From Actinomadura sp. BRA 177 (GTDB taxonomy: Bacteria; Actinomycetota; Actinomycetes; Streptosporangiales; Streptosporangiaceae), in the NCBI RefSeq assembly GCF_013372625.1, contig NZ_JABXFD010000563.1:1-41539 (forward strand): a stretch of 41,539 nt of DNA, written 5' to 3'. The first letter of the stretch is position 1; each line of letters starts with the position of its first letter. Below are positions 1-7,625 of the stretch, in pieces. A program made the translations under genes and the position numbers. Below the pieces are notes generated by a model. The model ran no database searches. It was given only the letters and a program-made list of their open reading frames with translations, and was not told the origin of the DNA.

Positions 1-150
1 GCCGCACACGACGGCCGCCGCGACGGCCGCGCCGGGCGCCGACGGCGCGAGCCGCACGCACAGCAGCCCGGCGACGATGAGGGAGAGGGCGGTGCGCGAC
101 CAGGCGAGCGCCGTCCGCTCCGGCTGCGCCCCCCGGTCCGCGAGCTTCAC
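1..150 (-). CDS. DUF202 family membrane protein, 3' part cut off by window edge
   Basis: A GTG at 148-150 opens a frame that stays open to the window edge (50 codons seen). It begins MKLADRGAQPERTALAWSRT and continues into a hydrophobic segment. The motif with PERT-LAW-RTAL is the hallmark of the DUF202 (YidH-like) family of small inner-membrane proteins of unknown function. The GTG overlaps the stop of the upstream DUF202 gene by 4 nt (GTGA), so the two are translationally coupled and may form a hetero-oligomer. Only the first membrane segment is visible. Confidence 0.85.
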   Translation of the reverse strand, partial: MKLADRGAQPERTALAWSRTALSLIVAGLLCVRLAPSAPGAAVAAAVVCG

Positions 151-539
151 TGCGCGACCAGGACGGCGACCAGCAGGACGATCGAGGCGACGGCGATGCC
201 GTAGGCCATGACCGGCGCGAGCGCGGGCGGCGGGAGCGTCTCCTCGCGGCGCAGCGCCCGCTCGGTGCGCAGCCAGCGGCGGAACGCGAGCACGGCGACG
301 AGCGCGCCGGTCGCGGCGAAGACGACCGCGAGGCCGTGCCGGAGCACCGGCTCGACGAAGTCGCCGGCGAGCGCGAGGCCGATGCCGCCCGCGATCAGCG
401 CCAGCGCCGTCCGGATCCAGGCCAGGAACGTGCGCTCGTTGGCGAGCGTGAAGCGGGGATCGGGGTCGCTGCCCTCGGCGAGCAGGCGGTCGGTCCACCG
501 GCCGCCCGGGTTCGGTTTCCTCGTCGCGGTCATCGCCAT
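147..539 (-). CDS. YidH/DUF202 family membrane protein
   Basis: This is a 130-residue small membrane protein. After a charged N-terminus it has the DUF202 signature DPRFTLANERTFLAWIRTALALIAGG (about residues 26-51), followed by further hydrophobic segments near 62-82 and 108-130, giving three predicted membrane spans. The family function is unknown. Two starts are possible: ATG at 539 or ATG at 533. The second lies 8 nt after a perfect TAATAT hexamer on this strand (541-546), which would make a leaderless transcript, so 533 may be the real start. It is coupled by a 4-nt overlap to a second DUF202 gene that runs off the window. Confidence 0.85.
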   Translation of the reverse strand: MAMTATRKPNPGGRWTDRLLAEGSDPDPRFTLANERTFLAWIRTALALIAGGIGLALAGDFVEPVLRHGLAVVFAATGALVAVLAFRRWLRTERALRREETLPPPALAPVMAYGIAVASIVLLVAVLVAQ

Positions 540-627
540 TCATATTAGGCGACCGAAGTGAATGCCTTTTGCCCGGCCATGAATGCCAATTCCGATTGAT
601 TATCTCGGAAATACCTGGTGGACGGGG

Positions 628-1257
628 TCAGCGGGCGCGGAAGCGGTGCGCCGAGGCGTCCTCCTGCGCCAGCCGGTGCAGCGCCGTGAGGACCTGCTCG
701 TACAGGACGGTGGAGACCAGCAGCGAATGGACGGTCCGGCCGCGCGGAGCGCCGTCGGCGACCCGGCCGATCTCGTGCGCGGCGACCTCGGCCGCGGCCT
801 TCACGTAGGGGCGCAGGTCCTTGAGCGTGATCGGGTAGCCGAGCCGGCGCAGCGCCACGAACGTGTGCGCGAGCAGGTCGCGGGCGGGGGCGTCCGCGCC
901 GACCGTCCAGCCCAGCTCGCGGACGAGGGCGTCGACGTCCTCGCGGGCGGCGCGCCAGTGCGGGTCGTACGGCGCGGCGACGTGCGGGCCGATCGCGTGC
1001 TGGGCGGTGGCGAACAGGTCGTGCAGGCTGACCCGGTCGTCCTCGACGGCGGAGATGATCTGCTGGATCGCCGCCACCGGCAGGTCGCCGACCTCGCGCA
1101 GCGCGCTGATCAGCCGCAGCCGCTCCAGATGCCGGCCGTCGTACTCCGACCGGGTCGCGCTCACCGCCGAGCCCTTCGGGAGCAGGCCCTCCCGGATGTA
1201 GAACTTGATCGTCTGGACCGTCAGCCCGCTCCGATCGCTGAGCTCGGAGATCTGCAC
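628..1257 (-). CDS. MerR-family transcriptional regulator
   Basis: This 209-residue protein starts MQISELSDRSGLTVQTIKFYIREGLLP, the typical MerR winged helix-turn-helix (residues 1-26), followed by a dimerisation helix and a C-terminal region of about 120 residues without a recognised ligand motif; no metal-binding cysteine cluster is seen. I chose GTG 1257 because an AAGGGGG ribosome site sits just upstream and the HTH begins at residue 2. The open frame extends further upstream, but that part is low-complexity shadow. It lies 59 nt downstream of the beta-glucosidase gene on the same strand. A perfect inverted repeat at 1303-1325 sits between them and is a candidate autoregulatory operator. 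Confidence 0.9.
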   Translation of the reverse strand: MQISELSDRSGLTVQTIKFYIREGLLPKGSAVSATRSEYDGRHLERLRLISALREVGDLPVAAIQQIISAVEDDRVSLHDLFATAQHAIGPHVAAPYDPHWRAAREDVDALVRELGWTVGADAPARDLLAHTFVALRRLGYPITLKDLRPYVKAAAEVAAHEIGRVADGAPRGRTVHSLLVSTVLYEQVLTALHRLAQEDASAHRFRAR

Positions 1258-1302
1258 CGGCGTACCCCCTTCACCGAGGGTCAACGGTATCGAGGTCGGG
1301 GG

Positions 1303-1325
1303 ATTGGATACCGGCACTATCCAAT
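1303..1325. promoter_or_regulatory. Perfect inverted repeat upstream of the MerR gene (candidate operator)
   Basis: ATTGGATA (1303-1310), a 7-nt spacer, then TATCCAAT (1318-1325): arms identical over 8 bp and AT-rich in a GC-rich region. It overlaps the stop codon of the beta-glucosidase gene and lies 46 nt upstream of the merR GTG start. MerR regulators usually bind dyads of about this length inside their own promoters, so autoregulation is the natural reading. No experiment supports it here. Confidence 0.5.
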
Positions 1326-3659
1326 GTCTGTCCGAGTTGTACCGGTTCTCAGGTCGGTGACCGAGCGGCCCGCCCGGAGCGCGCAGGGGACGGGGAGCCG
1401 CTCGTCCAGCGTGATCCGGACCGTGACCGAATCGCCGGGCGCCGCCTCGGCGACGGCGGAGCCCGCGAGCCGGACCGTCCCGCCGGCGAACGCGTAGCAC
1501 TGGACGACCTCGCGGCCGGCCCGGCTCCCGGTGTTGTGGACGGTCACCTCCGCGACGCCGCCGGAGACCGTGAGCGACTCGTACTCCCACGTCGTGTAGC
1601 CGAGCCCGTGCCCGAACGGGTACGCGACCTGGGCGGACGTGTAATGCCGGTAGCCGATCGCGGTGCCCTCGGCGTAGTCGAGCGTCCCGTCCTCGGCGGG
1701 AACCGGCGACAGGACACCGTCGTGCGACGCGGGGAACGTGGTGGGCAGCCGCCCGCCGGGCTCGGCCGCGCCGATGAGGACGTCCGCGACCGCGTCGCCG
1801 CCCTCCTGGCCGGGCAGCCACGCCCACAGGACGGCGGCGACCTCGTCCCGCCACGGCATCAGCACGGGCGCGCCCGCGTTCACCACCACGACCGTGCGCG
1901 GGTTGGCGGCGGCGACGGCGGAGACCAGTTCGTCCTGGCGTCCGGGCAGCGCGAGGGACGTGCGGTCGAAGCCCTCGCTCTCCACGTCGTCGTTCGTCCC
2001 GACGACCACGACGGCGGCGTCGGCGTCGCGGGCGGCGGCCACGGCGGCGGCGAGCGCGTCGTCCTCGGCCGGGCGCGGCTCGTGGTAGCCGATGCCGAAC
2101 GCGGCGCCGAAACTTCTGGGCGCGGGGGTGTAGCGCAACTCGACCGGAACGGGCGCGCCCGCCTTGAGATCCACCTCGACACGGTGTTCCGGCGGGCGCA
2201 GCAGCGCCTCCACCGGGTCGCCGTGGTCGGGCGTCAGGGTCACCGCTGCCCGGGTCTCGGCCACGCGCAGCTCGTACTCGCCGGCGCCCGCGATCGCGAA
2301 CGTGTGCACACCGTCCTCGGCCGGGGTCATCGACGTGCGGGCGACGATCCGGGCCGTGCCACTGGGGATCCCGCCGAGGAAGACGAAATGCGCCGCCTTG
2401 CGGTGCTGCGACTCGATCAGCGTTCCACCGGCGTCGAAGAAATCGAGCCGCACACCGCGCTCACCCGTCTCCGGTTCGGTCGTGAGTGCGAGCGGCAGGG
2501 GAGCAAGCCGTGGATGCGGATAGACGCCCGGACGGACGATCAGCTCGGTGCCGTCCCCCAGCGCCCGGCGCAGCCCGTCCACCGGCGTCACGACACGATC
2601 GGGATTGACGTGCGCGCTGCCGCCGCCCTGCGCGCTGAACCGCACCGCGTTGGGGCCGATCACGGCGAGCCTGCGCGGGGCGTTCAGCGGCAGCGCACCG
2701 TTCTCGTTCCGCAGCAGCACGGCGGCCTGGGCGGCGGCCTCCCGCAACTGCGCGCGGGCGTCGGAAGGCGTGGTCACCGGCGGCGGGTCGGGGAAGCCGT
2801 CGAGCGCACCCACGCGCGCGGCCAGCCGCAGGACGCGCAGCACCTTGTCGTCGATCAGCTCCTCGGCGACCCTGCCGGCGCGGACGGCCTCGACGAGCCT
2901 GTCCCGCCACGGGCTGGTGGGGAGGCCGGGCATCTCCACGTCCATGCCGGCGCCGGCGCTCTCCTCGGTCGAGCGGATCGCCGTCCAGTCCGAGACGACG
3001 ACGCCGTCGAACCCCCAGCGCTCCTTCAGCACGCCCGTCAGCAGCTCGCGGTTCTCCGTCATGGACGTCCCGTTGACCTTGTTGTACGCGGCCATCACCG
3101 CCCACGCGCCCGCCTTCACGGCCTCCTCGAACGGGCGCAGGTACAGCTCGTCCAGGGCCTCCTCGCCGATGCGCGCGTCGTAGGACATGCGGGCGGTCTC
3201 GGAGTCGTTGCCGACGAAGTGCTTCACCGTCGCCGCGACGCCCGCCGACTGGACGCCCTTCACGAACGCGGCGCCGACGCGGGCGGTGAGCAGCGGGTCC
3301 TCGGAGAAGTTCTCGAAATGCCGGCCGCCCAGCGGCGTCCGGTGCAGGTTGATCGTCGGCGCGAGCTGGACGTGCACGCCCTTGTCGCGCGCCTGGGCGC
3401 CGTTCAGCCGCCCGATCCGCTCGGCGAGCGCCGGGTCCCACGTCGCGGCGAGCGCCGTCGGGTTCGGGAACAGCAGGCTCGTGTGACGTTCGTCCCAGGT
3501 GGTGCCGCGGACGCCGGACGGTCCGTCCGACATGACGAGACCCCGCAACCCGATCCGGGGGATGGGGCGCAGGGTCCAGAACCCGTCACCGGTGAGCAGA
3601 TGGACCTTCTCCTCAAGGGTGAGGTCCGCGAGCCGTTCACGAAGGCGGGATTCGTCCAT
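1317..3659 (-). CDS. Glycoside hydrolase family 3 beta-glucosidase with PA14 insert
   Basis: A 780-residue enzyme of the GH3 family, which hydrolyses terminal beta-glucosides by a retaining mechanism. The N-terminal barrel carries KHF (146-148) and the nucleophile motif GVVVSDWTA, with Asp224 as the predicted nucleophile. The C-terminal alpha/beta domain begins near residue 310. Residues about 390-510 (GVRLDFFDAGG ... AGAGEYELRVAETRAAVTL) form a PA14-like insertion, as in the PA14-bearing GH3 enzymes of yeast and of macrolide-producing Streptomyces (DesR type). The protein ends in an FnIII-like domain. There is no signal peptide, so it is probably cytoplasmic. It starts 23 nt downstream of ndgR and is followed by merR, all on one strand, although linked function with leucine regulation is not obvious. 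Confidence 0.92.
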   Translation of the reverse strand: MDESRLRERLADLTLEEKVHLLTGDGFWTLRPIPRIGLRGLVMSDGPSGVRGTTWDERHTSLLFPNPTALAATWDPALAERIGRLNGAQARDKGVHVQLAPTINLHRTPLGGRHFENFSEDPLLTARVGAAFVKGVQSAGVAATVKHFVGNDSETARMSYDARIGEEALDELYLRPFEEAVKAGAWAVMAAYNKVNGTSMTENRELLTGVLKERWGFDGVVVSDWTAIRSTEESAGAGMDVEMPGLPTSPWRDRLVEAVRAGRVAEELIDDKVLRVLRLAARVGALDGFPDPPPVTTPSDARAQLREAAAQAAVLLRNENGALPLNAPRRLAVIGPNAVRFSAQGGGSAHVNPDRVVTPVDGLRRALGDGTELIVRPGVYPHPRLAPLPLALTTEPETGERGVRLDFFDAGGTLIESQHRKAAHFVFLGGIPSGTARIVARTSMTPAEDGVHTFAIAGAGEYELRVAETRAAVTLTPDHGDPVEALLRPPEHRVEVDLKAGAPVPVELRYTPAPRSFGAAFGIGYHEPRPAEDDALAAAVAAARDADAAVVVVGTNDDVESEGFDRTSLALPGRQDELVSAVAAANPRTVVVVNAGAPVLMPWRDEVAAVLWAWLPGQEGGDAVADVLIGAAEPGGRLPTTFPASHDGVLSPVPAEDGTLDYAEGTAIGYRHYTSAQVAYPFGHGLGYTTWEYESLTVSGGVAEVTVHNTGSRAGREVVQCYAFAGGTVRLAGSAVAEAAPGDSVTVRITLDERLPVPCALRAGRSVTDLRTGTTRTDIG

Positions 3660-3682
3660 CCGCCGACTCTACGTTCCGGGGG

Positions 3683-4402
3683 TCAGGAGGCGGTGCGGCG
3701 CATCCCCTCGGAGATCTTCTCGGCGGCGGCGGCCACGGGGGGAGCGTGCAGGCGCCCGGGCGAGCGGGTCAGGCGTTCGAGCGGCCCGGACACGGAGACG
3801 GCGGCGATCACCCGTCCGCCCGCGCCGCGGATGGGGGCGGACACCGATCCGACGCCCTGCTCGCGCTCGCCCACGCTCTGCGCCCACCCCCGCCGCCGGA
3901 CGGCCGACAGCGTCGTCGCCTCGAACTTGGCGTTGCGCAGCCCCCGGTGCAGCCGGTCGGGCTCCTCCCAGGCGAGCAGGATCTGCGCGGCCGAACCCGC
4001 CGTCATCGGCAGCGCGGCGCCCACCGGGATGGTGTCGCGCAGGCCGCTGGTGCGTTCGGCGGCGGCGACGCATACCCTGACGTCCCCCTGGCGGCGGAAC
4101 AGCGAGGCGCTCTCACCGGTGAGGTCGCGCAGCTGGGCGAGGATGGGCTGGGCGATCGCGAGCAGGCGGTCCTCGCCGGCGGCGACGGCCAGCTCGGCGA
4201 GCCGCGGCCCGAGGATGAAACGCCCCTGCGTGTCGCGGTGCACGAGGCGGTGGTGCTCCAGCGCGACGGCCAGCCGGTGGGCCGTGGGGCGGGCCAGCCC
4301 CGTCGTCTGGACGAGCTGGGCCAGGGAAGCCGGGCCGGCCTCCAGCGCGTTCAGAACGAGAACGGCTTTGTCAAGTACGCCGACTCCGCTAGAGTTGTCC
4401 AT
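3683..4402 (-). CDS. ndgR: IclR-family regulator NdgR
   Basis: A 239-residue IclR-type regulator. The N-terminus MDNSSGVGVLDKAVLVLNALEAG followed by the winged HTH (LAQLVQTTGLARPTAHRLAVALEHHRLV) and GRFILGPRLAELA matches Streptomyces NdgR closely. NdgR controls branched-chain amino-acid and other amino-acid genes, in particular the divergent leuCD. The IclR effector domain fills residues about 80-230. I chose ATG 4402 rather than more upstream starts because it gives the conserved NdgR N-terminus. A CAATAT hexamer on this strand ends only 6 nt upstream, with TTGCAA 18 nt before it, so the mRNA is probably leaderless or nearly so. Confidence 0.95.
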   Translation of the reverse strand: MDNSSGVGVLDKAVLVLNALEAGPASLAQLVQTTGLARPTAHRLAVALEHHRLVHRDTQGRFILGPRLAELAVAAGEDRLLAIAQPILAQLRDLTGESASLFRRQGDVRVCVAAAERTSGLRDTIPVGAALPMTAGSAAQILLAWEEPDRLHRGLRNAKFEATTLSAVRRRGWAQSVGEREQGVGSVSAPIRGAGGRVIAAVSVSGPLERLTRSPGRLHAPPVAAAAEKISEGMRRTAS

Positions 4403-4482
4403 GTCTTGATATTGCCGTCTCGTAATATGAGATTGCAAGTCGAGGTGACCGAGACCACGGCGATGACGAAGAGGTGGGAGCC
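4403..4482. promoter_or_regulatory. ndgR-leuC divergent promoter/operator region
   Basis: This 80-nt gap separates the two divergent genes and is unusually AT-rich for the window. It contains overlapping dyads: ATATT (4409-4413) with AATAT (4424-4428), and TCTC (4418-4421) with GAGA (4429-4432). A minus-strand promoter for ndgR can be drawn as TTGCAA (4433-4438), 18 bp, CAATAT (4409-4414). On the plus strand TAATAT (4423-4428) is a -10 candidate for leuC, without a good -35. NdgR is known to bind the leuC upstream region in Streptomyces, so these dyads are the likely target. Confidence 0.6.
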
Positions 4483-5880
4483 ATGGGCCGAACACTGGCC
4501 GAGAAGGTCTACGACGCGCACGTCGTACGGCGCGCCGAGGGTGAGCCCGACCTCCTCTACATCGACCTGCACCTCGTCCACGAGGTCACCAGCCCGCAGG
4601 CGTTCGACGGGCTGCGGATGGCCGGCCGCCCGGTCCGCCGCCCCGACCTGACGATCGCCACCGAGGACCACAACGTCCCGACCACGGACCTGCTCAAGCC
4701 CATCGCCGACCCGGTGTCGCGCACCCAGGTCGAGACGCTGCGCAAGAACTGCTCCGACTTCGGGGTCCGGCTGCACCCGATGGGCGACGACGGCCAGGGC
4801 ATCGTGCACGTCATCGGCCCGCAGCTCGGCCTGACCCAGCCCGGGATGACCGTCGTCTGCGGCGACTCGCACACCTCCACGCACGGCGCGTTCGGCGCCC
4901 TCGCGTTCGGCATCGGCACCAGCGAGGTCGAGCACGTCCTCGCCACCCAGACGCTGCCGCAGGTCCAGCCGAAGACGATGGCCGTCACCGTGGACGGCGC
5001 GCTGCCCGAAGGCGTCACCGCCAAGGACCTGATCCTCGCGATCATCGCCCGGATCGGCACCGGCGGCGGCCAGGGCCACATCATCGAGTACCGCGGCGAG
5101 GCCGTCCGCTCCCTGTCGATGGAAGGCCGCATGACGGTCTGCAACATGTCCATCGAGGCCGGCGCCCGCGCCGGCATGATCGCGCCGGACGAGACGACCT
5201 TCGAGTACCTCAAGGGCCGCCCGCACGCCCCGCAGGGCGCGGACTGGGACAAGGCCGTCGAGTACTGGACGTCCCTGCGCACCGACGACGACGCGGTCTT
5301 CGACAAGGAGATCGTGATCGACGCGGCCGAGCTGACCCCGTTCGTCACCTGGGGCACCAACCCGGGCCAGGGCCTGCCGCTCGGCGGCTCCGTGCCCGAC
5401 CCCGCGTCGTTCACCGACTCCGTCCAGCGCCAGTCCGCCGAGCGCGCCCTGGAGTACATGGGCCTCACCGCCGGGACGCCGCTGCGCGACATCAAGGTCG
5501 ACACCGTCTTCGTCGGCTCCTGCACCAACGGCCGCATCGAGGACCTCCGCGCCGTCGCCGGCGTGCTGCAGGGCCGCAAGGTCGCCGACGGCGTCCGCAT
5601 GCTGGTCGTCCCCGGCTCCATGAAGGTCAAGAAGCAGGCCGAGGAGGAGGGCCTCGACGAGGTCATCGCCGCGTCCGGCGCCGAGTGGCGCGAGGCCGGC
5701 TGCTCCATGTGCCTGGCGATGAACCCCGACAAGCTCACGCCCGGCGAGCGCAGCGCCTCCACGTCCAACCGCAACTTCGAGGGACGCCAGGGACCCGGCG
5801 GCCGCACCCACCTGGTGTCGCCCGCCGTGGCAGCCGCCACCGCCGTCACCGGCCGCCTGACCGCGCCCGCCGACCTCTAA
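4483..5880 (+). CDS. leuC: 3-isopropylmalate dehydratase large subunit
   Basis: A 465-residue aconitase-superfamily subunit that, with LeuD, isomerises 2-isopropylmalate to 3-isopropylmalate in leucine synthesis. Conserved stretches include [43 protein letters not shown] and VGSCTNGR. The [4Fe-4S] ligands are Cys347, Cys407 and Cys410 (CSMC), all present. I chose ATG 4483 over the upstream ATG because GGTGGGAG lies at ribosome-site distance and the product then starts [15 protein letters not shown], the usual LeuC N-terminus. leuD follows after 10 nt. Expression is probably under NdgR. Confidence 0.97.
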   Translation: MGRTLAEKVYDAHVVRRAEGEPDLLYIDLHLVHEVTSPQAFDGLRMAGRPVRRPDLTIATEDHNVPTTDLLKPIADPVSRTQVETLRKNCSDFGVRLHPMGDDGQGIVHVIGPQLGLTQPGMTVVCGDSHTSTHGAFGALAFGIGTSEVEHVLATQTLPQVQPKTMAVTVDGALPEGVTAKDLILAIIARIGTGGGQGHIIEYRGEAVRSLSMEGRMTVCNMSIEAGARAGMIAPDETTFEYLKGRPHAPQGADWDKAVEYWTSLRTDDDAVFDKEIVIDAAELTPFVTWGTNPGQGLPLGGSVPDPASFTDSVQRQSAERALEYMGLTAGTPLRDIKVDTVFVGSCTNGRIEDLRAVAGVLQGRKVADGVRMLVVPGSMKVKKQAEEEGLDEVIAASGAEWREAGCSMCLAMNPDKLTPGERSASTSNRNFEGRQGPGGRTHLVSPAVAAATAVTGRLTAPADL

Positions 5881-5890
5881 GGACAGCCCA

Positions 5891-6478
5891 ATGGAAGCGT
5901 TCACCACCTACACCGGGCGCGCGGTCCCGCTGCGCCGCAGCAACGTCGACACCGACCAGATCATCCCGGCCGTCTGGCTCAAGCAGGTCAGCCGCACCGG
6001 CTTCGACAAGGGCCTGTTCTCCGCCTGGCGCGAGGACCCGGACTTCGTCCTCAACCAGCCCCGGTACGAGGGCGCCGGCGTCCTGGTCGCCGGACCCGAC
6101 TTCGGCACCGGCTCGTCCCGCGAGCACGCCGTCTGGGCCCTGCAGCAGTACGGCTTCCGCGTCATCATCGCGCCGCGCTTCGGCGACATCTTCCGCAACA
6201 ACTCCACCAAGATGGGCCTGCTCCCGGTCATCCTGACCGGCGACCAGGTCGAGGACCTCCAGACCCGCGTGGAGAAGGACCCGACCCTGGAGATCACCGT
6301 CGACCTCGACAAGCGCGAGGTCCGCTACGCCGACGTGGTCGCGACCTTCGAGATCGACGACTACACCCGCTGGCGCCTCATGGAGGGCCTCGACGACATC
6401 GGCCTGACGCTTCGCCACGCCGACACGATCAACGACTTCGAGAAATCCCGCCGGACCTGGTTCCCCACCACGGTCTGA
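5891..6478 (+). CDS. leuD: 3-isopropylmalate dehydratase small subunit
   Basis: A 195-residue swivel-domain partner of LeuC. It carries [24 protein letters not shown] near the N-terminus and [17 protein letters not shown] (about 72-88), the conserved substrate-contact region of the family. Length is normal for LeuD (about 200). The gene follows leuC by 10 nt with no room for a separate promoter. It is followed by a very strong hairpin at 6554-6605 that should end the leuCD transcript. Confidence 0.97.
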   Translation: MEAFTTYTGRAVPLRRSNVDTDQIIPAVWLKQVSRTGFDKGLFSAWREDPDFVLNQPRYEGAGVLVAGPDFGTGSSREHAVWALQQYGFRVIIAPRFGDIFRNNSTKMGLLPVILTGDQVEDLQTRVEKDPTLEITVDLDKREVRYADVVATFEIDDYTRWRLMEGLDDIGLTLRHADTINDFEKSRRTWFPTTV

Positions 6479-6553
6479 CCGGAGCCTCCACCGTGGGTCA
6501 CCGCCGCTGACCAGCGGCGACGCGGTGATCTTGCGTGGGAGCGGTGGTTCTAC

Positions 6554-6605
6554 GCGTGGCCCGTGCCGCCCGGCGCCCCAAGGCGCCGGGCGGCACGGGC
6601 CACGC
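6554..6605. terminator. 24-bp perfect hairpin downstream of leuCD
   Basis: Left arm 6554-6577 and right arm 6582-6605 are exact reverse complements over 24 bp, separated by the tetraloop CCAA. No long T run follows (TTAAT only), which is normal for actinobacterial terminators that rely on the stem. It lies 76 nt after the leuD stop and would work from either direction. Confidence 0.85.
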
Positions 6606-6692
6606 TTAATACACCCCGGGCGTGTTGAGCGGTAGGGGCACCAGGGACAATTTCCGTGATGCCATGCTCGCCGAGCGTTTGGGGGAAGGGAA

Positions 6693-6926
6693 TTGAGTGC
6701 GGTCCCGTGGAGCGGACCCAAGTGGGACGATCCCGCGTTGACCCAGCTTGCGCGGCAGTTGCGTGATGCTCACAAGGCGGTCGCGCCGCTTCCGCCGGAG
6801 ACCCGGCAGCGCCTCATCCGGCACCTGCTGGCGATCACCGATCTGGCGAAACGGGACGCGGGGCTGGCCGCCCGCAGGCTGGACGCGTTCCTCGCCGATT
6901 TCCAAGACGGCCCCGACGTCGGTTAG
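6693..6926 (+). CDS. Small conserved-looking protein of unknown function
   Basis: A 77-residue, mostly helical, charged protein beginning MSAVPWSGPKWDDPALTQLARQLRDAHKAV. I do not recognise a domain; there is no signal peptide or membrane segment. The start is TTG 6693, 3 nt after a GGGGGAAGGG tract that is an excellent ribosome site, and codon usage has the expected G/C third positions. It lies between the leuCD terminator and the HU gene and is probably transcribed separately from leuCD. Repeated LxxL-like heptads suggest a helical bundle. Function unknown. Confidence 0.65.
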   Translation: MSAVPWSGPKWDDPALTQLARQLRDAHKAVAPLPPETRQRLIRHLLAITDLAKRDAGLAARRLDAFLADFQDGPDVG

Positions 6927-7021
6927 CGTGCGCAGTGGCCGGATCCGGTCCGGTCACCCGGCGAGACGGGGGCGAGGCCGACAAAAACGCCAGCGACACG
7001 CCAACTTCTGCGTGCAGGTGA

Positions 7022-7050
7022 TTGTGTCCACGCTGACGCTCCCTTAGTTT
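7022..7050 (+). promoter_or_regulatory. Promoter of the HU gene
   Basis: TTGTGT (7022-7027), a 17-bp spacer, then TAGTTT (7045-7050): a vegetative-type promoter 34 nt upstream of the HU start, with AGAGGAG as ribosome site. Its AT content stands out from the flanks. Confidence 0.6.
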
Positions 7051-7084
7051 CGTTCGGGCAAGGGGGGAACTAGAGGAGTAACCC

Positions 7085-7363
7085 ATGAACAAGCGTGAGC
7101 TGGTCGACGCCATCTCTGACCGGCTGGGCAGCAAGAAGGCCGCAGCCGAGGCCGTCGACGCCATCCTGGAGGCGATCCAGACCGCCGTCGCCAAGGGCGA
7201 CAAGGTCGCGATCACCGGGTTCGGTTCGTTCGAGAAGGCCGACCGGCCTGCCCGTACGGCCCGCAACCCGGCAACGGGCAAGACCATCGACGTTCCCGCG
7301 ACGTCCGTGCCGAAGTTCAAGGCCGGCGCCGACTTCAAGAACCTCGTGGCCGGCAAGAAGTAG
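7085..7363 (+). CDS. hup: HU-family nucleoid DNA-binding protein
   Basis: A 92-residue HU subunit that bends and compacts DNA as a dimer. It starts MNKRELVDAISDRLGSKKAAAEAVDAIL. The family signature GFGSFEKADRPARTARNPATG (about residues 45-65) includes the arm region with the intercalating proline motif NPATG. It is the short form without the lysine/alanine-rich tail of mycobacterial HupB and Streptomyces HupS. Position downstream of leuCD agrees with the Streptomyces gene order. It is read from its own promoter (7022-7050) and ends at a shared bidirectional hairpin. Confidence 0.97.
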   Translation: MNKRELVDAISDRLGSKKAAAEAVDAILEAIQTAVAKGDKVAITGFGSFEKADRPARTARNPATGKTIDVPATSVPKFKAGADFKNLVAGKK

Positions 7364-7374
7364 CCTCACCGCGA

Positions 7375-7406
7375 CAGCGCCCGGGACCGCCAGGTTCCGG
7401 GCGCTG
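7375..7406. terminator. Bidirectional terminator between hup and the convergent cold-shock-like gene
   Basis: A 13-bp stem (7375-7387 with 7394-7406, one G-T wobble) and a 6-nt loop lie between the two convergent genes, 12 nt after the hup stop and 5 nt from the stop of the opposite gene. The stem is rich in G and C and lacks a T tract. Confidence 0.75.
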
Positions 7407-7411
7407 ACGCA

Positions 7412-7615
7412 TTACGAGGGCAGCGGGAACGTCGAGAGCGTCACCGCCGAGACGCGGCCGCCGTCCAGGGCGAGCCTGACGCGCTGGCCGAAGCGCAGCA
7501 GCCGCAGCCCGCCCGCCGCGAACGCGTCCGCGTCGAACGGCAGTTCCGTCCCGTCGTCGAGCAGCACGCTCCCCGTGCGGGTCTCCGCGTCGAACGCCTT
7601 CACCGTCCCCTGCAT
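7412..7615 (-). CDS. Cold-shock-domain-like small protein
   Basis: A 67-residue protein, MQGTVKAFDAETRTGSVLLDDGTELPFDADAF..., with the layout of a cold-shock OB fold: a GTVKAFD first strand, GSVLLDDG in place of the usual GFGFI RNP1, then FGQRVRL. The aromatic RNP1 residues of true CspA proteins are mostly absent, so RNA binding may be weak or altered. It lies 10 nt downstream of cofC on the same strand and is probably co-transcribed with it. I recall the same arrangement near cofC in Streptomyces. Confidence 0.75.
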   Translation of the reverse strand: MQGTVKAFDAETRTGSVLLDDGTELPFDADAFAAGGLRLLRFGQRVRLALDGGRVSAVTLSTFPLPS

Positions 7616-7625
7616 GAGCGGAACT

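Noticed and set aside
1536..4409. Long plus-strand open frame opposite the beta-glucosidase and ndgR
   Set aside because: Antisense shadow with compositional bias; both minus-strand genes match known families along their full length.
4403..4482. Leucine leader peptide or T-box upstream of leuC
   Set aside because: The leader is only about 50 nt, without a run of Leu codons or T-box motif; the NdgR dyads explain control better.
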